The notes under the pieces are model-generated. The model had not been told where the DNA came from. It ran no database searches and worked only from the letters and a program-made list of their open reading frames with translations. From the NCBI RefSeq assembly GCF_019468465.1, contig NZ_CP080519.1:1-64000 (forward strand): 64,000 nt of DNA. The letters are read 5' to 3'. This DNA is from Amycolatopsis sp. DSM 110486. GTDB lineage: Bacteria > Actinomycetota > Actinomycetes > Mycobacteriales > Pseudonocardiaceae. Shown one piece after another: positions 1 through 8,315 of this stretch. Within the stretch, counting starts at the first letter, position 1. Each line of letters begins with the position of its first letter. Made by a program: the position numbers and the translations under genes.

Positions 1-408
1 CTCGTCGTCGCGCTCGACGGTGGGCGCCTGGACGGTCGCCTCTCCGGCGTCGTCGGCCGGGAGGATTGGTGTCTCAGCCTCTACCGCGGGCAGCACCACT
101 TGCACGACGTAGGAGTGGCGGGCGCACGACACGTCCACGCGCGTGCCGCCGACCACTCCCTTCGGCCACGCGATCCCGAAGAGGTCCACACCGTCGCGGT
201 CTGCGGCGACGGTGCCGAGGTGGTCGTACCCGCGGGCCGCCCGGCGCAGCACGGTCACGCGCACCTTGTCGGTGTCCGCGAGGTTGTCCGCGATGAGCTG
301 CGGGAGGCGCATCTCCCCGTACTGCACGTGGACTGCGGCGAGCCGCGCCACGGCGGACACGTGGGAGTCGGTGACCTCCAACGCGTCGGTATCCTTCGTT
401 TCGATCAT
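1..408 (-). CDS. Unknown protein of the integrated element, 3' end beyond the window
   Basis: An open frame of 136 codons runs without a stop from an ATG at 408 to the window edge, so the C-terminus is missing. A purine-rich AAAGGG lies just upstream of the ATG. The N-terminal part (EVTDSHVSAVARLAAVHVQYGEMRLPQ lies at residues 11-37) looks helical, followed by a beta-rich middle and an acidic tail. I recognise no family. It lies downstream of the two coupled HTH-cassette genes on the same strand and is probably element cargo or part of its regulatory operon. Codon use is similar to its neighbours. Only the frame, start and context are visible. Confidence 0.6.
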   Translation of the reverse strand, partial: MIETKDTDALEVTDSHVSAVARLAAVHVQYGEMRLPQLIADNLADTDKVRVTVLRRAARGYDHLGTVAADRDGVDLFGIAWPKGVVGGTRVDVSCARHSYVVQVVLPAVEAETPILPADDAGEATVQAPTVERDDE

Positions 409-491
409 GAGAGCCCTTTCTCTCGTGGTTAGCCCGCTCCGGAGCCCTGCACGGCGACGGGGCGGGCGTCTTGTTGTTGCGGCTGGTCAGG

Positions 492-767
492 TCAGGCGGC
501 GCGGCGTTCCTCCGCCTGCGGCGCGGCCTGCGCGCAGCGGGCGTCGAGCACGGCGGCGAGCTGGCCGATTGGTGCGGCTTCGGCCCGGGTCAGGGGCGGC
601 AGGCTCGCGGCGAGCGCAGCGGCCCACTGGTTGAGCGCCACGTCGCGGTCGTCGCGGGCCGGGTCAGCCGGCGGCACCTCGGTCGGCTCGGTGCGCGGAG
701 GCGCCGGGCGCGCAGGTACCGGCCGGGTGCCGTCGTTCCTGCTCCGTCGTGGCGGGCGGCTGCTCAT
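492..767 (-). CDS. Small unknown protein coupled to an HTH regulator
   Basis: This encodes 91 residues. Its ATG overlaps the stop codon of the upstream HTH gene as ATGA, which suggests translational coupling. The first 40 residues are rich in Arg, Pro and Asp and probably disordered. The rest is Ala-rich helix (LNQWAAALAASLPPLTRAEA) with one cysteine near residue 78. No known domain is recognised. The overlap with a regulator, and its place between that regulator and another small element protein, suggest a role in the element's maintenance or control. That is inference; an alternative is a non-functional passenger frame, although the coupling argues against this. Confidence 0.6.
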   Translation of the reverse strand: MSSRPPRRSRNDGTRPVPARPAPPRTEPTEVPPADPARDDRDVALNQWAAALAASLPPLTRAEAAPIGQLAAVLDARCAQAAPQAEERRAA

Positions 768-1093
768 GCCGCGACCCCATCGGCGACACGCTTCGGTGCC
801 TTCTTGGTCGGCTCGCGTGTCGGCGGCTTGGTGGGCGGCTTCGGCTGCGGATGGGGCCGGTCCGGGACCGTGCCCGCCCCCGTCGGCATGAAGTCCGCCA
901 CGGTCACGCGGGTCTTGAGCAGGCGAGAGAACTCCCGGGCGATCAGCTCGGCCAGCTCCGGTGAGGGGTTCCGGTTGCCGTTCTCGCAGTTGGTCAGGTG
1001 CGAGGGGCTGCACTGGACCAGCTCCGAGAAGGCGCCGACCTTGAGCCCGGTCGCCTGCCTCAAGCTCCTGAGGCGATCGTTCGGAATCTGCAT
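764..1093 (-). CDS. XRE-family HTH regulator of the integrated element
   Basis: This is a 109-residue DNA-binding protein. Residues 5-60 form a Cro/C1-type helix-turn-helix (LRQATGLKVGAFSELVQCSP, then SHLTNCENGNRNPSPELAEL, ending in an IAREFSRLL helix). The last 35 residues are a Pro/Lys/Thr-rich basic tail. It is transcribed divergently from a second HTH gene at 1269, across a region packed with CGCGAG-type direct repeats. This is the layout of an element's repressor switch. It probably binds that region and controls its own operon, which includes the coupled small gene behind it. The target is inferred from position only. Confidence 0.8.
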   Translation of the reverse strand: MQIPNDRLRSLRQATGLKVGAFSELVQCSPSHLTNCENGNRNPSPELAELIAREFSRLLKTRVTVADFMPTGAGTVPDRPHPQPKPPTKPPTREPTKKAPKRVADGVAA

Positions 1094-1103
1094 GAATGCA
1101 GAC

Positions 1104-1205
1104 TACGCGAGACACGCGAGCTGTCAAGGCGAGATGCGCGAGTTACGCAAGCTTGACCTCTGAATCCACTTGAATTACCTTGAATGCATGCGCGAATTGA
1201 GCGAG
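1104..1205. promoter_or_regulatory. Repeat-rich divergent control region between two HTH genes
   Basis: Short related repeats are packed here: ACGCGAG at 1105-1111 and 1114-1120, ATGCGCGAG at 1134-1142, TTACGCAAG at 1143-1151, and ATGCGCGAA at 1188-1196 followed by GCGAG at 1201-1205. The block is less GC-rich than its surroundings and separates two divergent HTH genes. A -10-like TACAGT (1247-1252) lies 16 nt before the GTG of the rightward gene. The repeats fit operator half-sites for one or both HTH proteins; this is inferred. Confidence 0.5.
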
Positions 1206-1268
1206 CTGCGGGTAAGGCGAAGACGGCAGCGGGTAGCGCCGTGTCGTACAGTGCGCCATTCTCGACCC

Positions 1269-1673
1269 GTGACTACGCAGGACACGCGGATTAGGCAAGG
1301 GCTCGGCGCGGAGATCGCACGCGCTCGGGTCAGCGCCGGCATGCCGACACAGCAGGCACTCGCTGAGGCGGCAAAGCTCGGATTACGAACCGTGGTCGCC
1401 GTCGAGAATGGCGAAAAAGTTTCAGCTCGCACCATGCGCAAAATCGAAGTAGCCATCGGCTTGCCCGTCGGCGCTGCCGATGATTACTTGGCGGGGAAGG
1501 TCACCGAGTTTCCGAAGGTTCGGACGCTGCGAGCGGTGTCGGCGCCGGCGGGGCCAGATCTGCGCGACGAGGTCGAACGGAAGCTGTGGGCGATCACCGA
1601 CCTGTCCGAAGACGAGCGGTGGGCGTACATCTACCAGCACCGCGCGCGCCAGGAGCAGCGCTACGGGGAATAG
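1269..1673 (+). CDS. Second HTH regulator of the integrated element
   Basis: I chose the GTG at 1269 because the HTH fold begins right after it and a -10-like TACAGT lies at 1247-1252. A longer frame runs back to 1170 but would read through the operator repeats. The 134-residue product has an N-terminal XRE-type helix-turn-helix at about residues 10-60 (LGAEIARARVSAGMPTQQAL, then RTVVAVENGEKVSARTMRKI). The C-terminal half is helical (LWAITDLSEDERWAYIYQHR). It is divergent from the HTH gene at 764-1093. The pair may form the element's on/off switch; which one represses is not visible. Confidence 0.72.
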   Translation: MTTQDTRIRQGLGAEIARARVSAGMPTQQALAEAAKLGLRTVVAVENGEKVSARTMRKIEVAIGLPVGAADDYLAGKVTEFPKVRTLRAVSAPAGPDLRDEVERKLWAITDLSEDERWAYIYQHRARQEQRYGE

Positions 1674-1711
1674 CACACGCGTTTGAGTTTTCCAATACCG
1701 GCATTCGAGTG

Positions 1712-2500
1712 GTGACCGAAGACGCAAATACCGCCAAGCGGGTGAAGTTGAATTGGCAAACGGCTCACGAGGTTTACTCCGCGATTACCGAGGTGCAACT
1801 TGCATTAGTGATTTTTCTAATTGTTGCGTCCGTCGCCAGTGTCTTCGCAAGTGCAGTCTCTGTATATGCCCTATGGCGCGTGCGACGCGTGAAACGCTGG
1901 GTCAACGGACACCTGAGGGCACAAGCCATCCTCGACGAACCACACCCACCCGACGACGGAAGACGCCGGCACCTGCGGATCGTGGCCGTGTTCGGCGCGA
2001 TCGCCGGCGCCCTCCCCTGGCTCATCCGCCAGGCACAGAGCCACCCCGTCGCCGCCACCGCCGTCTCGCTCACGGCAGCAACAGTGACGACCGCGTCCGT
2101 GCTCGTCCTGGCGCCCGCCACACCGCCGTCGCCGCCTGGTGCGTCTCCAGCGGGCCCTCAGCCAACGATGCCCCGCGCCCCCGCACCCACTACCTCCCCG
2201 ACCGTGCCCGCGCCTGTGCCCGTGCCGAGTCCGACAACCACTGCGCCCCGCGTCACGAGAACGTCCACCGCCCCCGCCCCGCCGCCCACATCTCCCTCTC
2301 CGCTGGACGTCGGCGCGATCGCCAGCAGTGTTTCGACCCTGCCGTTGGGATCCGTGAGCCCGACCGGCCGAGTGAGCGCGACAGCGGCGGCACCGTTCAC
2401 CTCGGCCTCGGCCTCGGTCACGGCTTCGGCCGCGCCGAACTGCGAGGTTCGGGTCGACGTCCGGGGCGTTCTACACGCCTGCGCTCCTGTCGACCGCTGA
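1712..2500 (+). CDS. Membrane protein with a long Pro/Thr/Ser-rich tail
   Basis: This encodes 262 residues from the GTG at 1712. A strong hydrophobic segment (ALVIFLIVASVASVFASAVS) lies near residues 30-55, and one or two more lie around residues 105-160. The following roughly 80 residues are almost entirely Pro, Thr, Ser, Ala and Val, a mucin-like stalk, and two cysteines close the protein (NCEVRVDVRGVLHAC). The topology suggests a membrane-anchored surface protein. I recognise no family. Its first part is less GC-rich than the chromosome. The 3' end overlaps the convergent recombinase gene by 30 bp. A role in surface exclusion or conjugal contact is possible but unproven. Confidence 0.65.
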   Translation: MTEDANTAKRVKLNWQTAHEVYSAITEVQLALVIFLIVASVASVFASAVSVYALWRVRRVKRWVNGHLRAQAILDEPHPPDDGRRRHLRIVAVFGAIAGALPWLIRQAQSHPVAATAVSLTAATVTTASVLVLAPATPPSPPGASPAGPQPTMPRAPAPTTSPTVPAPVPVPSPTTTAPRVTRTSTAPAPPPTSPSPLDVGAIASSVSTLPLGSVSPTGRVSATAAAPFTSASASVTASAAPNCEVRVDVRGVLHACAPVDR

Positions 2501-4003
2501 GTCCGGGGTGACGATGCTGATGCGGTTGGGGTCGAACACCCTCGGCGCGGACGGGTCGAGCGAGCTGACGACGAGCCACCGGCCGCGCAGCGCGCGGGCC
2601 AACAGCGCGCGACGCTCGGGCACAGTCGCGGCCTTCAACCGGGCACGCCACTCCTCGAGGGACTCGGCCGCCAGCTTCGGGGGCAGCTTCACCTCCGCGC
2701 TCTCCCCCAGCTCCACCAGCTGAGCACGCAACCGAGCGATCTTCTTGTCCAGAGGCGCCACGGCGGCGTCGTAGCGGGCCAAGCTCATTTCCTCGCGGCC
2801 GAGTCGTGCCGAGAGCTCGTTCGCCAGCTGCTCGGCGCGCGCCAGCTCGTCATGCACCAGCTGGCGCGCGTCGGCGGCCGCCTTGGTCGACGCCTCGATC
2901 GCAGCGGCGTGACGTGGGTCGGAGAGGATGACCGCGATCAGCTCAAGCACGTGGCCATCGAGCGCACGCTGATCGACGCTGATGCGGCCACAGCCCCCGG
3001 CATGGGCGCGTGGTTGGCACCAGTACTGCCGCCGCACCGTGCCGTCCGGGTATGGCGCCATGTTCTTCCGCGGACGGCCCGTGAGGGTGTGCTTGCACAC
3101 TCCGCAGTGGACGATCCCCGAACACAGGTAGGCCTCCGACGTCGGCCGGCCGCGGCGGCGCGACGAGTACAGCGAATGCAGGTCTTCCCACGTCCCCACA
3201 TCGAAGATCGGCTCGACGTCGACGAGCCGCTTCAACTCGCCGGGAACGTTCGGGTCCTCGCTGGGTTCGCGAAGCACTTCGTTTTGGTACACAGCGATTC
3301 CCGCGTTGCGTGGCCGCAACAGCAGTTGCCGAAGCGCTGTGCGCGTGAACGGCTTCCCGTTGACCGAGCGCAGCCCGGACCGGTTCCACTCGATCACGAT
3401 GGCGTCTTGCGACTGGAACGCGAGCACACGCTTGGCGGCGTCAGCGAGCGCGTCGGCTTCGGATTTACGGAGCGTCTTGTTGTCCTCGTTCCACCCGAAC
3501 GCTCTTTGGCTGTTGTTGGTCTCGCCCTTCAACGCCTTCAGCCGCTTGCCGCGCTTGGTCTTCGTCGAGGTGCGGTCGCTCTCGTAGGCAGCAGTGTTGA
3601 GCTGGTCCCGAAACGCCTTCTTCCCGCTCGGCGTGGTCAGGTCGTACTCGCCTTCCGAGTCGAGCACGAGCAGCCCGCGCTCGGCGGCGGAGATCAGCCG
3701 CTCGCCCTCGATCGGCCGGCGCGAGAACCGCGCCAGGTCGAACACGATCACGCCATCGCTGGCGCCGGTTTCCAGGCGCTGCATGAGTTCGTCCCAGTCG
3801 GGTCGCTTCACGCGTGGGTTCCACGCGCTCCGGCCGCGGTCGGCGTCGAGCACCTTGCCGACCTTCGCGCCGATGTCCACGAGACGGGCCTTGCAGTCGG
3901 CCACCTGCCCCTCAACCGAACGCTGCCGCTCGTCGCCGAGCCGACTCACCCTGGCGTAGACGTCGAGCACCAGGCCGTCACGCACCCGTTTCCTTGCCAC
4001 CAT
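2471..4003 (-). CDS. Large serine recombinase (element integrase)
   Basis: This 510-residue site-specific recombinase integrates or excises the element by double-strand breaks with a phosphoserine link. The resolvase domain covers residues 12-150 with the nucleophile region YARVS (Ser20) and the arginine-rich FDLARFSRR motif near residue 92. A recombinase domain follows, then a zinc ribbon with Cys294, Cys303, Cys329 and Cys338, then a coiled coil around 375-432, as in the large serine integrase family. I start at the ATG at 4003 because GGGAGG precedes it by 5 nt; an upstream in-frame start would run into the attachment region. The gene lies at the element boundary and reads into the element. 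Confidence 0.95.
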   Translation of the reverse strand: MVARKRVRDGLVLDVYARVSRLGDERQRSVEGQVADCKARLVDIGAKVGKVLDADRGRSAWNPRVKRPDWDELMQRLETGASDGVIVFDLARFSRRPIEGERLISAAERGLLVLDSEGEYDLTTPSGKKAFRDQLNTAAYESDRTSTKTKRGKRLKALKGETNNSQRAFGWNEDNKTLRKSEADALADAAKRVLAFQSQDAIVIEWNRSGLRSVNGKPFTRTALRQLLLRPRNAGIAVYQNEVLREPSEDPNVPGELKRLVDVEPIFDVGTWEDLHSLYSSRRRGRPTSEAYLCSGIVHCGVCKHTLTGRPRKNMAPYPDGTVRRQYWCQPRAHAGGCGRISVDQRALDGHVLELIAVILSDPRHAAAIEASTKAAADARQLVHDELARAEQLANELSARLGREEMSLARYDAAVAPLDKKIARLRAQLVELGESAEVKLPPKLAAESLEEWRARLKAATVPERRALLARALRGRWLVVSSLDPSAPRVFDPNRISIVTPDSAVDRSAGV

Positions 4004-4045
4004 GTACCCTCCCGTTCTAGGGTAACTTATAGCAGGTTTACCGGC
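4004..4045. other. Probable hybrid attachment site (element/chromosome junction)
   Basis: Leftward lies the recombinase start; rightward, from about 4037, the sequence reads in frame as the conserved TGVGNLYK core of a Fpg/Nei glycosylase. The switch from AT-richer element DNA to host coding sequence happens in these 42 bp. Large serine integrases usually sit next to their own att site. The exact core cannot be fixed without the other junction, which lies left of the window. Confidence 0.65.
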
Positions 4046-4357
4046 GTCGGCAACCTGTACAAAGTCGAGATCTGCCACCTGCTCAAGGTGTCACCGTGGA
4101 CGCCGGTGTCCGAAGTGGACACCAGGAAGGTCGTGGCGCTGGCCCGGAAGCTGCTGCTGGCCAACGCGTGGCGCCACGAGCAGGTGACCACCGGCGACCT
4201 CGGCCGCGGCCGGCGCAATTGGGTCTACGAGCGCACGCGCCAGGGCTGTTTCCGCTGCGGCGGCCGGGTCGAGGTCCACGACCAGGGCGAAGGCGTCCAC
4301 CGGCGGCCCACGTGGTTCTGCCCGCGCTGCCAGCCCGGTCCGCGCCCGGTGGACTGA
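4037..4357 (+). pseudogene. 3' fragment of a Fpg/Nei-type DNA glycosylase, split by the element
   Basis: These 106 codons encode the C-terminal part of an endonuclease VIII/formamidopyrimidine glycosylase. They begin at the conserved GVGNLYKVEI loop, continue with SPWTPV, and end with the zinc finger pair CFRC...CPRC near the C-terminus, preceded by the family's RNWVYERTRQG signature. The catalytic N-terminal proline and the beta-sandwich domain are absent: upstream is the integrase gene on the other strand. The 5' half should lie at the far end of the element, outside the window. The fragment has no start codon or RBS of its own. The function is probably lost while the element is integrated and restored on precise excision. 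Confidence 0.85.
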
Positions 4358-4908
4358 ACCGACGGACCGGACAAGGCCGCGAAACCGACCGCGGCGGCCG
4401 GCGCTTGTCCACCGGCCCCTGCCCGCCGGCCGCTGTTCGCGGCTGGCGAACGGATTCGGACATCCCAGGCAGGCAACCGTGAGTTCGCCCAAATGATGTT
4501 GCCGGGCACCGGCATTCGCGGTTAGCGTGGTCTTACACGAGAGAGGAGGTGGTCCTAAGTTGTATTCTCACAGGACTCGTGAGGTGGCTGTCCGCTAGCG
4601 GATGGCACGCGTAGGGACTTTGAGCAGCGATACAACCTGAGCCACCTTCGGCTCATCGCCTGCTTCGCGTGTTTGCCTGATAGCGAATACCAGGCAGTCA
4701 CCGGGCTCCCGGGGCTTTCGAGCACCGGTCCGGCTTGGACTCGGACGTTTGACGGCGTCCGAGAGGCACCCCGGGAGCACCCCTTCATATACGAGATCTC
4801 GCCGCCGGGCCCCGCTGGGCGACCGTCCGGCGATTGATCCCCGTTCTTCGCCGATCGATCGGCACGGGCGCATACCCCGAACGGCCGCATGTGGCTAGCC
4901 TGAACGGC
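4358..4908. other. 551-bp gene-free stretch with a structured leader-like segment
   Basis: No convincing long gene is present on either strand. The part from 4545 to about 4800 has a near-perfect Shine-Dalgarno sequence, a 12-codon ORF, the palindrome CCGCTAGCGG at 4592-4601 and several short hairpins. It looks less like random spacer than the rest and could be a leader RNA or a short-peptide gene. The antisense frame at 4595-4873 has no family and no RBS. Confidence 0.45.
4560..4598 (+). CDS. Candidate 12-residue peptide behind a near-perfect Shine-Dalgarno
   Basis: The stretch AGGAGGTGG (4545-4553) is close to a full complement of the 16S rRNA 3' end. It lies 6-8 nt before a TTG that opens a 12-codon frame (MYSHRTREVAVR) and a TAG. 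A competing start, GTG at 4550, would give a hydrophobic 21-residue peptide ending in WHA. The stop falls inside the palindrome CCGCTAGCGG, so ribosome position could affect folding downstream. Such strong ribosome binding without a long gene is unusual. No family is recognised. Confidence 0.35.
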   Translation: MYSHRTREVAVR

Positions 4909-5475
4909 ATGCTCAGGCCCGACTACCCGATCGCGACGGAACGGTTGCTCCTGCGCCCGTTCAAGCTCGAGGACCTCGACGCGCTGAACTCCTTCCAGTC
5001 CCGGGCCGACGTCGCCCGCTACCTCTACTGGGGACCGCGCAGCCGGGCCGAATCCGCCGCCGCCCTCGCGAAGCGCGTGCACAGCTCCTCGCTGACCCAG
5101 GAGGGCCAGTTCCTCGCCGTCGCGGTCGAACTCGCCGAGACCGGCCAGCTGATCGGCGACCTGAACCTCGAGTACCTCAGCTCCGAGCACCGCCAGGGCG
5201 AGATCGGGTTCGTCTTCCACCCCGACCACCACGGCCGCGGCCTCGCGCTGGAGGCCACGAAAGAGCTGCTGCGCCTCGGGTTCGAGGACCTGGGCCTGCA
5301 CCGCGTCGTGGGGCGTTGCGACGGCCGCAACAGCGCGTCGAGCGCCCTGATGGAACGCCTCGGGATGCGCAAGGAAGCGCACCTGAAGGAGAACGAGATC
5401 GTCAAGGGCGACTGGACCGACGAACTGGTCTACGCCATGCTCGAAGACGAGTGGAAGGAAGGCGCCACCGGCTGA
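4909..5475 (+). CDS. GNAT acetyltransferase, RimJ/RimL type
   Basis: This encodes 188 residues that transfer an acetyl group from acetyl-CoA to an amine; the substrate is unknown. The N-terminus ([18 protein letters not shown]) is the usual RimJ/RimL opening. The acetyl-CoA-binding part is [20 protein letters not shown] near residues 105-124, and [18 protein letters not shown] is the closing motif. I chose the ATG at 4909 because TAGCCT (4896-4901) lies 7 nt upstream, which marks a leaderless promoter; a longer frame from 4834 crosses that promoter. The length is normal for the family. The next gene, pyrD, is separately started 94 bp on. Confidence 0.88.
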   Translation: MLRPDYPIATERLLLRPFKLEDLDALNSFQSRADVARYLYWGPRSRAESAAALAKRVHSSSLTQEGQFLAVAVELAETGQLIGDLNLEYLSSEHRQGEIGFVFHPDHHGRGLALEATKELLRLGFEDLGLHRVVGRCDGRNSASSALMERLGMRKEAHLKENEIVKGDWTDELVYAMLEDEWKEGATG

Positions 5476-5569
5476 CCGGTGTCGTGGCCGGCGGGTCCGA
5501 CGGCGACCGGCGCCACAGGCGGGCCGGGTTCCAGGCGCCGCTCCGGAGCCGATGAGGCAGCATGGGCGC

Positions 5570-6601
5570 GTGCTCTTCGAGAAGATCGGACGCCCCGGGC
5601 TGTACCGGCTGGCCTACCACGATCCCGAGCTGGTGCACGAGCGCACCGTGCGGCTGCTGAGCCGTGTGGGGCCCGCGCTCGGGCCGCTCGGGCGCGTCTA
5701 CGGCACCGACGACCCGGTGACCGTGCTGGGGCTGCGGTTCCCGAACCGCGTGGGGCTGGCCGCGGGCATGGACAAGAACGGGCGCGCGCTCACGGCGTGG
5801 CCGGCGCTGGGGTTCGGGTTCGTCGAGGTCGGCACCGTCACTCGGCACGCGCAGCCGGGAAACCCGAAGCCGCGGCTGTTCAGCCTCCCCGAGAGCGACG
5901 CCGTGATCAACCGGATGGGCTTCAACAACGACGGCGCCGAAGCCCTGGCCCGCCGGCTCGCCGCGCAGGGCAAGCCCCGCGTGCCGCTGGGGATCAGCAT
6001 CGGCAAGTCCAAGGTGACCCCGCTCGACGAGGCCGTGGCCGACTACCGCTTCTCGCTGCGCGTGCTGCACCCCTACGCCGACTACTTCGCGATCAACGTC
6101 AGCTCGCCCAACACCCCGGGGCTGCGCGCGTTGCAGGACAAGGCCGCGCTGGGCGAGCTGCTCGCCGAGCTGCGCAAGACGTCCGCCGAGCTGGGCGGGG
6201 ACACGCCGCTGCTGGTGAAGGTCGCGCCGGACCTCACGGACGAGGCGCTCGCGGAGCTGCTCGAGGTGTGCCTCGGCCACGGCGTCGCGGGGCTCATCGC
6301 CACCAACACCACGCTCTCGCGCGACGGCGTCGCCCCGGCCGAAGCGCACCTCGCCACCGAAGCCGGCGGCCTGTCCGGCCGCCCGCTCACGGCGCGCTCG
6401 CTCGAAGTCGTCCGCTTCGTCCACGGGCGCACCGAAGGCAAGCTGCCGATCATCGGCGTCGGCGGCATCCTCGGCCCCGACGACGCGAGCCGGCTGCTCG
6501 ACGCCGGCGCCAGCCTCGTGCAGCTCTACACCGGCTTCGCACTTCACGGACCGGCGCTGGTGCGCCGCGTCAGCCGGGGGATCGCAGGCCGGCCGTGCTG
6601 A
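5570..6601 (+). CDS. pyrD: Dihydroorotate dehydrogenase, quinone type (class 2)
   Basis: This oxidises dihydroorotate to orotate with FMN and passes electrons to membrane quinone, the fourth step of UMP synthesis. Visible motifs are the FMN-binding [14 protein letters not shown], the NRMGFNNDG loop, the catalytic-serine stretch [17 protein letters not shown], and the phosphate-binding GVGGI with QLYTGF. The N-terminal helical extension ([18 protein letters not shown]) is typical of class 2. The GTG at 5570 gives 343 residues and has a CAGCAT -10-like box 6 nt upstream; an ATG at 5552 would add six residues. The 3' end overlaps the convergent hydrolase gene by 32 bp. Confidence 0.95.
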   Translation: MLFEKIGRPGLYRLAYHDPELVHERTVRLLSRVGPALGPLGRVYGTDDPVTVLGLRFPNRVGLAAGMDKNGRALTAWPALGFGFVEVGTVTRHAQPGNPKPRLFSLPESDAVINRMGFNNDGAEALARRLAAQGKPRVPLGISIGKSKVTPLDEAVADYRFSLRVLHPYADYFAINVSSPNTPGLRALQDKAALGELLAELRKTSAELGGDTPLLVKVAPDLTDEALAELLEVCLGHGVAGLIATNTTLSRDGVAPAEAHLATEAGGLSGRPLTARSLEVVRFVHGRTEGKLPIIGVGGILGPDDASRLLDAGASLVQLYTGFALHGPALVRRVSRGIAGRPC

Positions 6602-8315
6602 CGAACCGCAGGTAGCCGCGCCACGATTCGTACCGGTCGAGGTTCGGCGCGCCACCTGTGGCGGCCGGTGGGCACAGCACCGCGAGCGGCGTACTGCCGT
6701 CCTCCAGCTCCACGTGCCCGAGCACGAACGGCTCCGGCAGCGCCGCCGCGAACTGGCCGAAGCCCGCCGGCGAAAGCCGCCAGAGTTCGCCGTCGAGCGC
6801 GCCGCTGCCGGGGATCACGCCGGGCTGCGGCGGTTCGGTGTCGAGCAGCACCATGCGGTACCGCTCGGCGGTCTGGACCGGCGTCACGAACCGCGCGCCC
6901 CGCAGTTCGCCGTGCAGCGGCTGGCCGCGCAGGTGGGCGCCGAACACGACCAGGTCGACCCCTTCTGCCGGGTACGGCTCGCTCGCCTGCTCCCCGGTGA
7001 GCACCGCGGCGAGGTCGAGCGCGATCTGGTCCTCGAACGCCCGCACAGCGATCGTGACGCCGAACGGTCGCTGGTCCCCCGGCGCGACCGGCACGGTCAC
7101 GGCGGCGAGGTCGAGGACGTTCACGAACGCGCTGTACGTCCCCAGCCGCGCGCTCACGCCGAGCGGATCTGCCAGTGCCTCGCGGAGGTCCGGGTGGTCG
7201 GGCACGGTGGGCAGCAGCAGCGCGTCGCACTCGCCGAGCGCATCGCGGGCCGCCGCGCGCAACCGGGCGACCTGGCCGTGGGCGTCGGCGAGCTCGTGGG
7301 CGAGGTGGGTGCCCGCCGCGGCGACGAGTCCGGCGACCGTCGGATCGACGCCTTCCGGTTTCCCGGCCAGCACGTCTCCGGCCGACGCGAAGCGCTCGGC
7401 CACCAGCGCGCTGCCGGAGAGCAGCTCTCCGGCTTCGAAGAACACGCCGAGATCGATCGGCTCGATCACCGCGCCGGACGCCTCCAGCGACGCCACGGCC
7501 ACGCCGAAAGCGCGCCTCGCCGGTCCGGACAACGCGGCGAGCCCGGCGACGTCGGGGATCGCGACCCGCGGCCGCTCCCCCGCGCCGAGGCGGACGTCGG
7601 CGGGCCACTCGCGCACGGACGCGTCCTGGCCGTCCGGGCCGGTCAGCGCGGCGAGCGCGCGCTGGCCGAGCTTGAGGGTGCTCGCGAACACCGAAACGCA
7701 GTCGAACGACGGCGACGCCGGGAAAACCCCGGTCCTCGGCACGAGCCCGAGGGTCGGTTTGAGGCCGACGACGGCGTTCAGCGCCGCGGGAACCCGGCCG
7801 GAGCCGGCGGTGTCAGTACCGAGCGCGAGGTCGGCGATTCCGAGCGCGACGGCCACGGCAGAACCGCTGCTGGACCCACCCGCGACCTTCTGGGGGTCGC
7901 CGGCCGAAGCCACCGCGCCGTACGGGCTGCGCGTGCCGGCCAGCCCGGAGGCGAATTGATCGAGGTTCGTCTTGCCCAGCACCACGGCACCCGCGCCGGT
8001 GAGCCGCGTGACCGCCGTGGCGCTGGTCACGGGCACCCGAGAAAAACCCGGGCACCCCGCGGTGGTGGGCAGCCCGGCGACGTCGATGAGGTCCGTGACC
8101 GCGACGACGGTCCCGGCCAGCGGGAGGTCCTCCCCGGCGCGGACGCGCTCGTCGACGGCCTTCGCGTCGACCAGCACCTCTTCCAGCGTGCGGAGGCTGA
8201 TCCACAGCTCGGGGCGGTCGACTTGCGCGAGGCGTTCGAACGCGGCCACCACCCTCTGGTGCGAGCCGGGCGGGGGGACGGGCACGGGTTCCGGTTCGGG
8301 CGGGAGCGTGGTCAC
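6570..8315 (-). CDS. atzF: Allophanate-hydrolase-like amidase with a substituted catalytic lysine
   Basis: The 581-residue length and layout fit AtzF, which hydrolyses allophanate to ammonia and CO2 in urea degradation: an amidase-signature domain (about 1-440) and a C-terminal allophanate hydrolase domain (about 455-575). GGSSSGS (146-152) and GTDTAGSGR (166-174, nucleophile Ser172) are intact. The lysine of the family's AVKDNID motif, part of the Ser-Ser-Lys triad, is Thr74 here (AVTDLID; codon ACG at 8096-8094). It may be inactive, rescued, or have a changed substrate. The GTG at 8315 follows AGGAAAGGAC. No urea carboxylase gene is nearby. Confidence 0.82.
   Translation of the reverse strand: MTTLPPEPEPVPVPPPGSHQRVVAAFERLAQVDRPELWISLRTLEEVLVDAKAVDERVRAGEDLPLAGTVVAVTDLIDVAGLPTTAGCPGFSRVPVTSATAVTRLTGAGAVVLGKTNLDQFASGLAGTRSPYGAVASAGDPQKVAGGSSSGSAVAVALGIADLALGTDTAGSGRVPAALNAVVGLKPTLGLVPRTGVFPASPSFDCVSVFASTLKLGQRALAALTGPDGQDASVREWPADVRLGAGERPRVAIPDVAGLAALSGPARRAFGVAVASLEASGAVIEPIDLGVFFEAGELLSGSALVAERFASAGDVLAGKPEGVDPTVAGLVAAAGTHLAHELADAHGQVARLRAAARDALGECDALLLPTVPDHPDLREALADPLGVSARLGTYSAFVNVLDLAAVTVPVAPGDQRPFGVTIAVRAFEDQIALDLAAVLTGEQASEPYPAEGVDLVVFGAHLRGQPLHGELRGARFVTPVQTAERYRMVLLDTEPPQPGVIPGSGALDGELWRLSPAGFGQFAAALPEPFVLGHVELEDGSTPLAVLCPPAATGGAPNLDRYESWRGYLRFVSTAGLRSPG

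Noticed and set aside
1..634. Rightward frames in the first 630 bp
   Set aside because: They lie opposite the leftward element genes, are Arg-rich and have no RBS.
4004..4045. Integration into a tRNA gene
   Set aside because: No tRNA cloverleaf is found next to the recombinase; the flanking sequence is protein coding (glycosylase).
4555..5382. Leftward frame opposite the GNAT gene and the leader
   Set aside because: Overlaps a supported acetyltransferase and has no recognisable domain.
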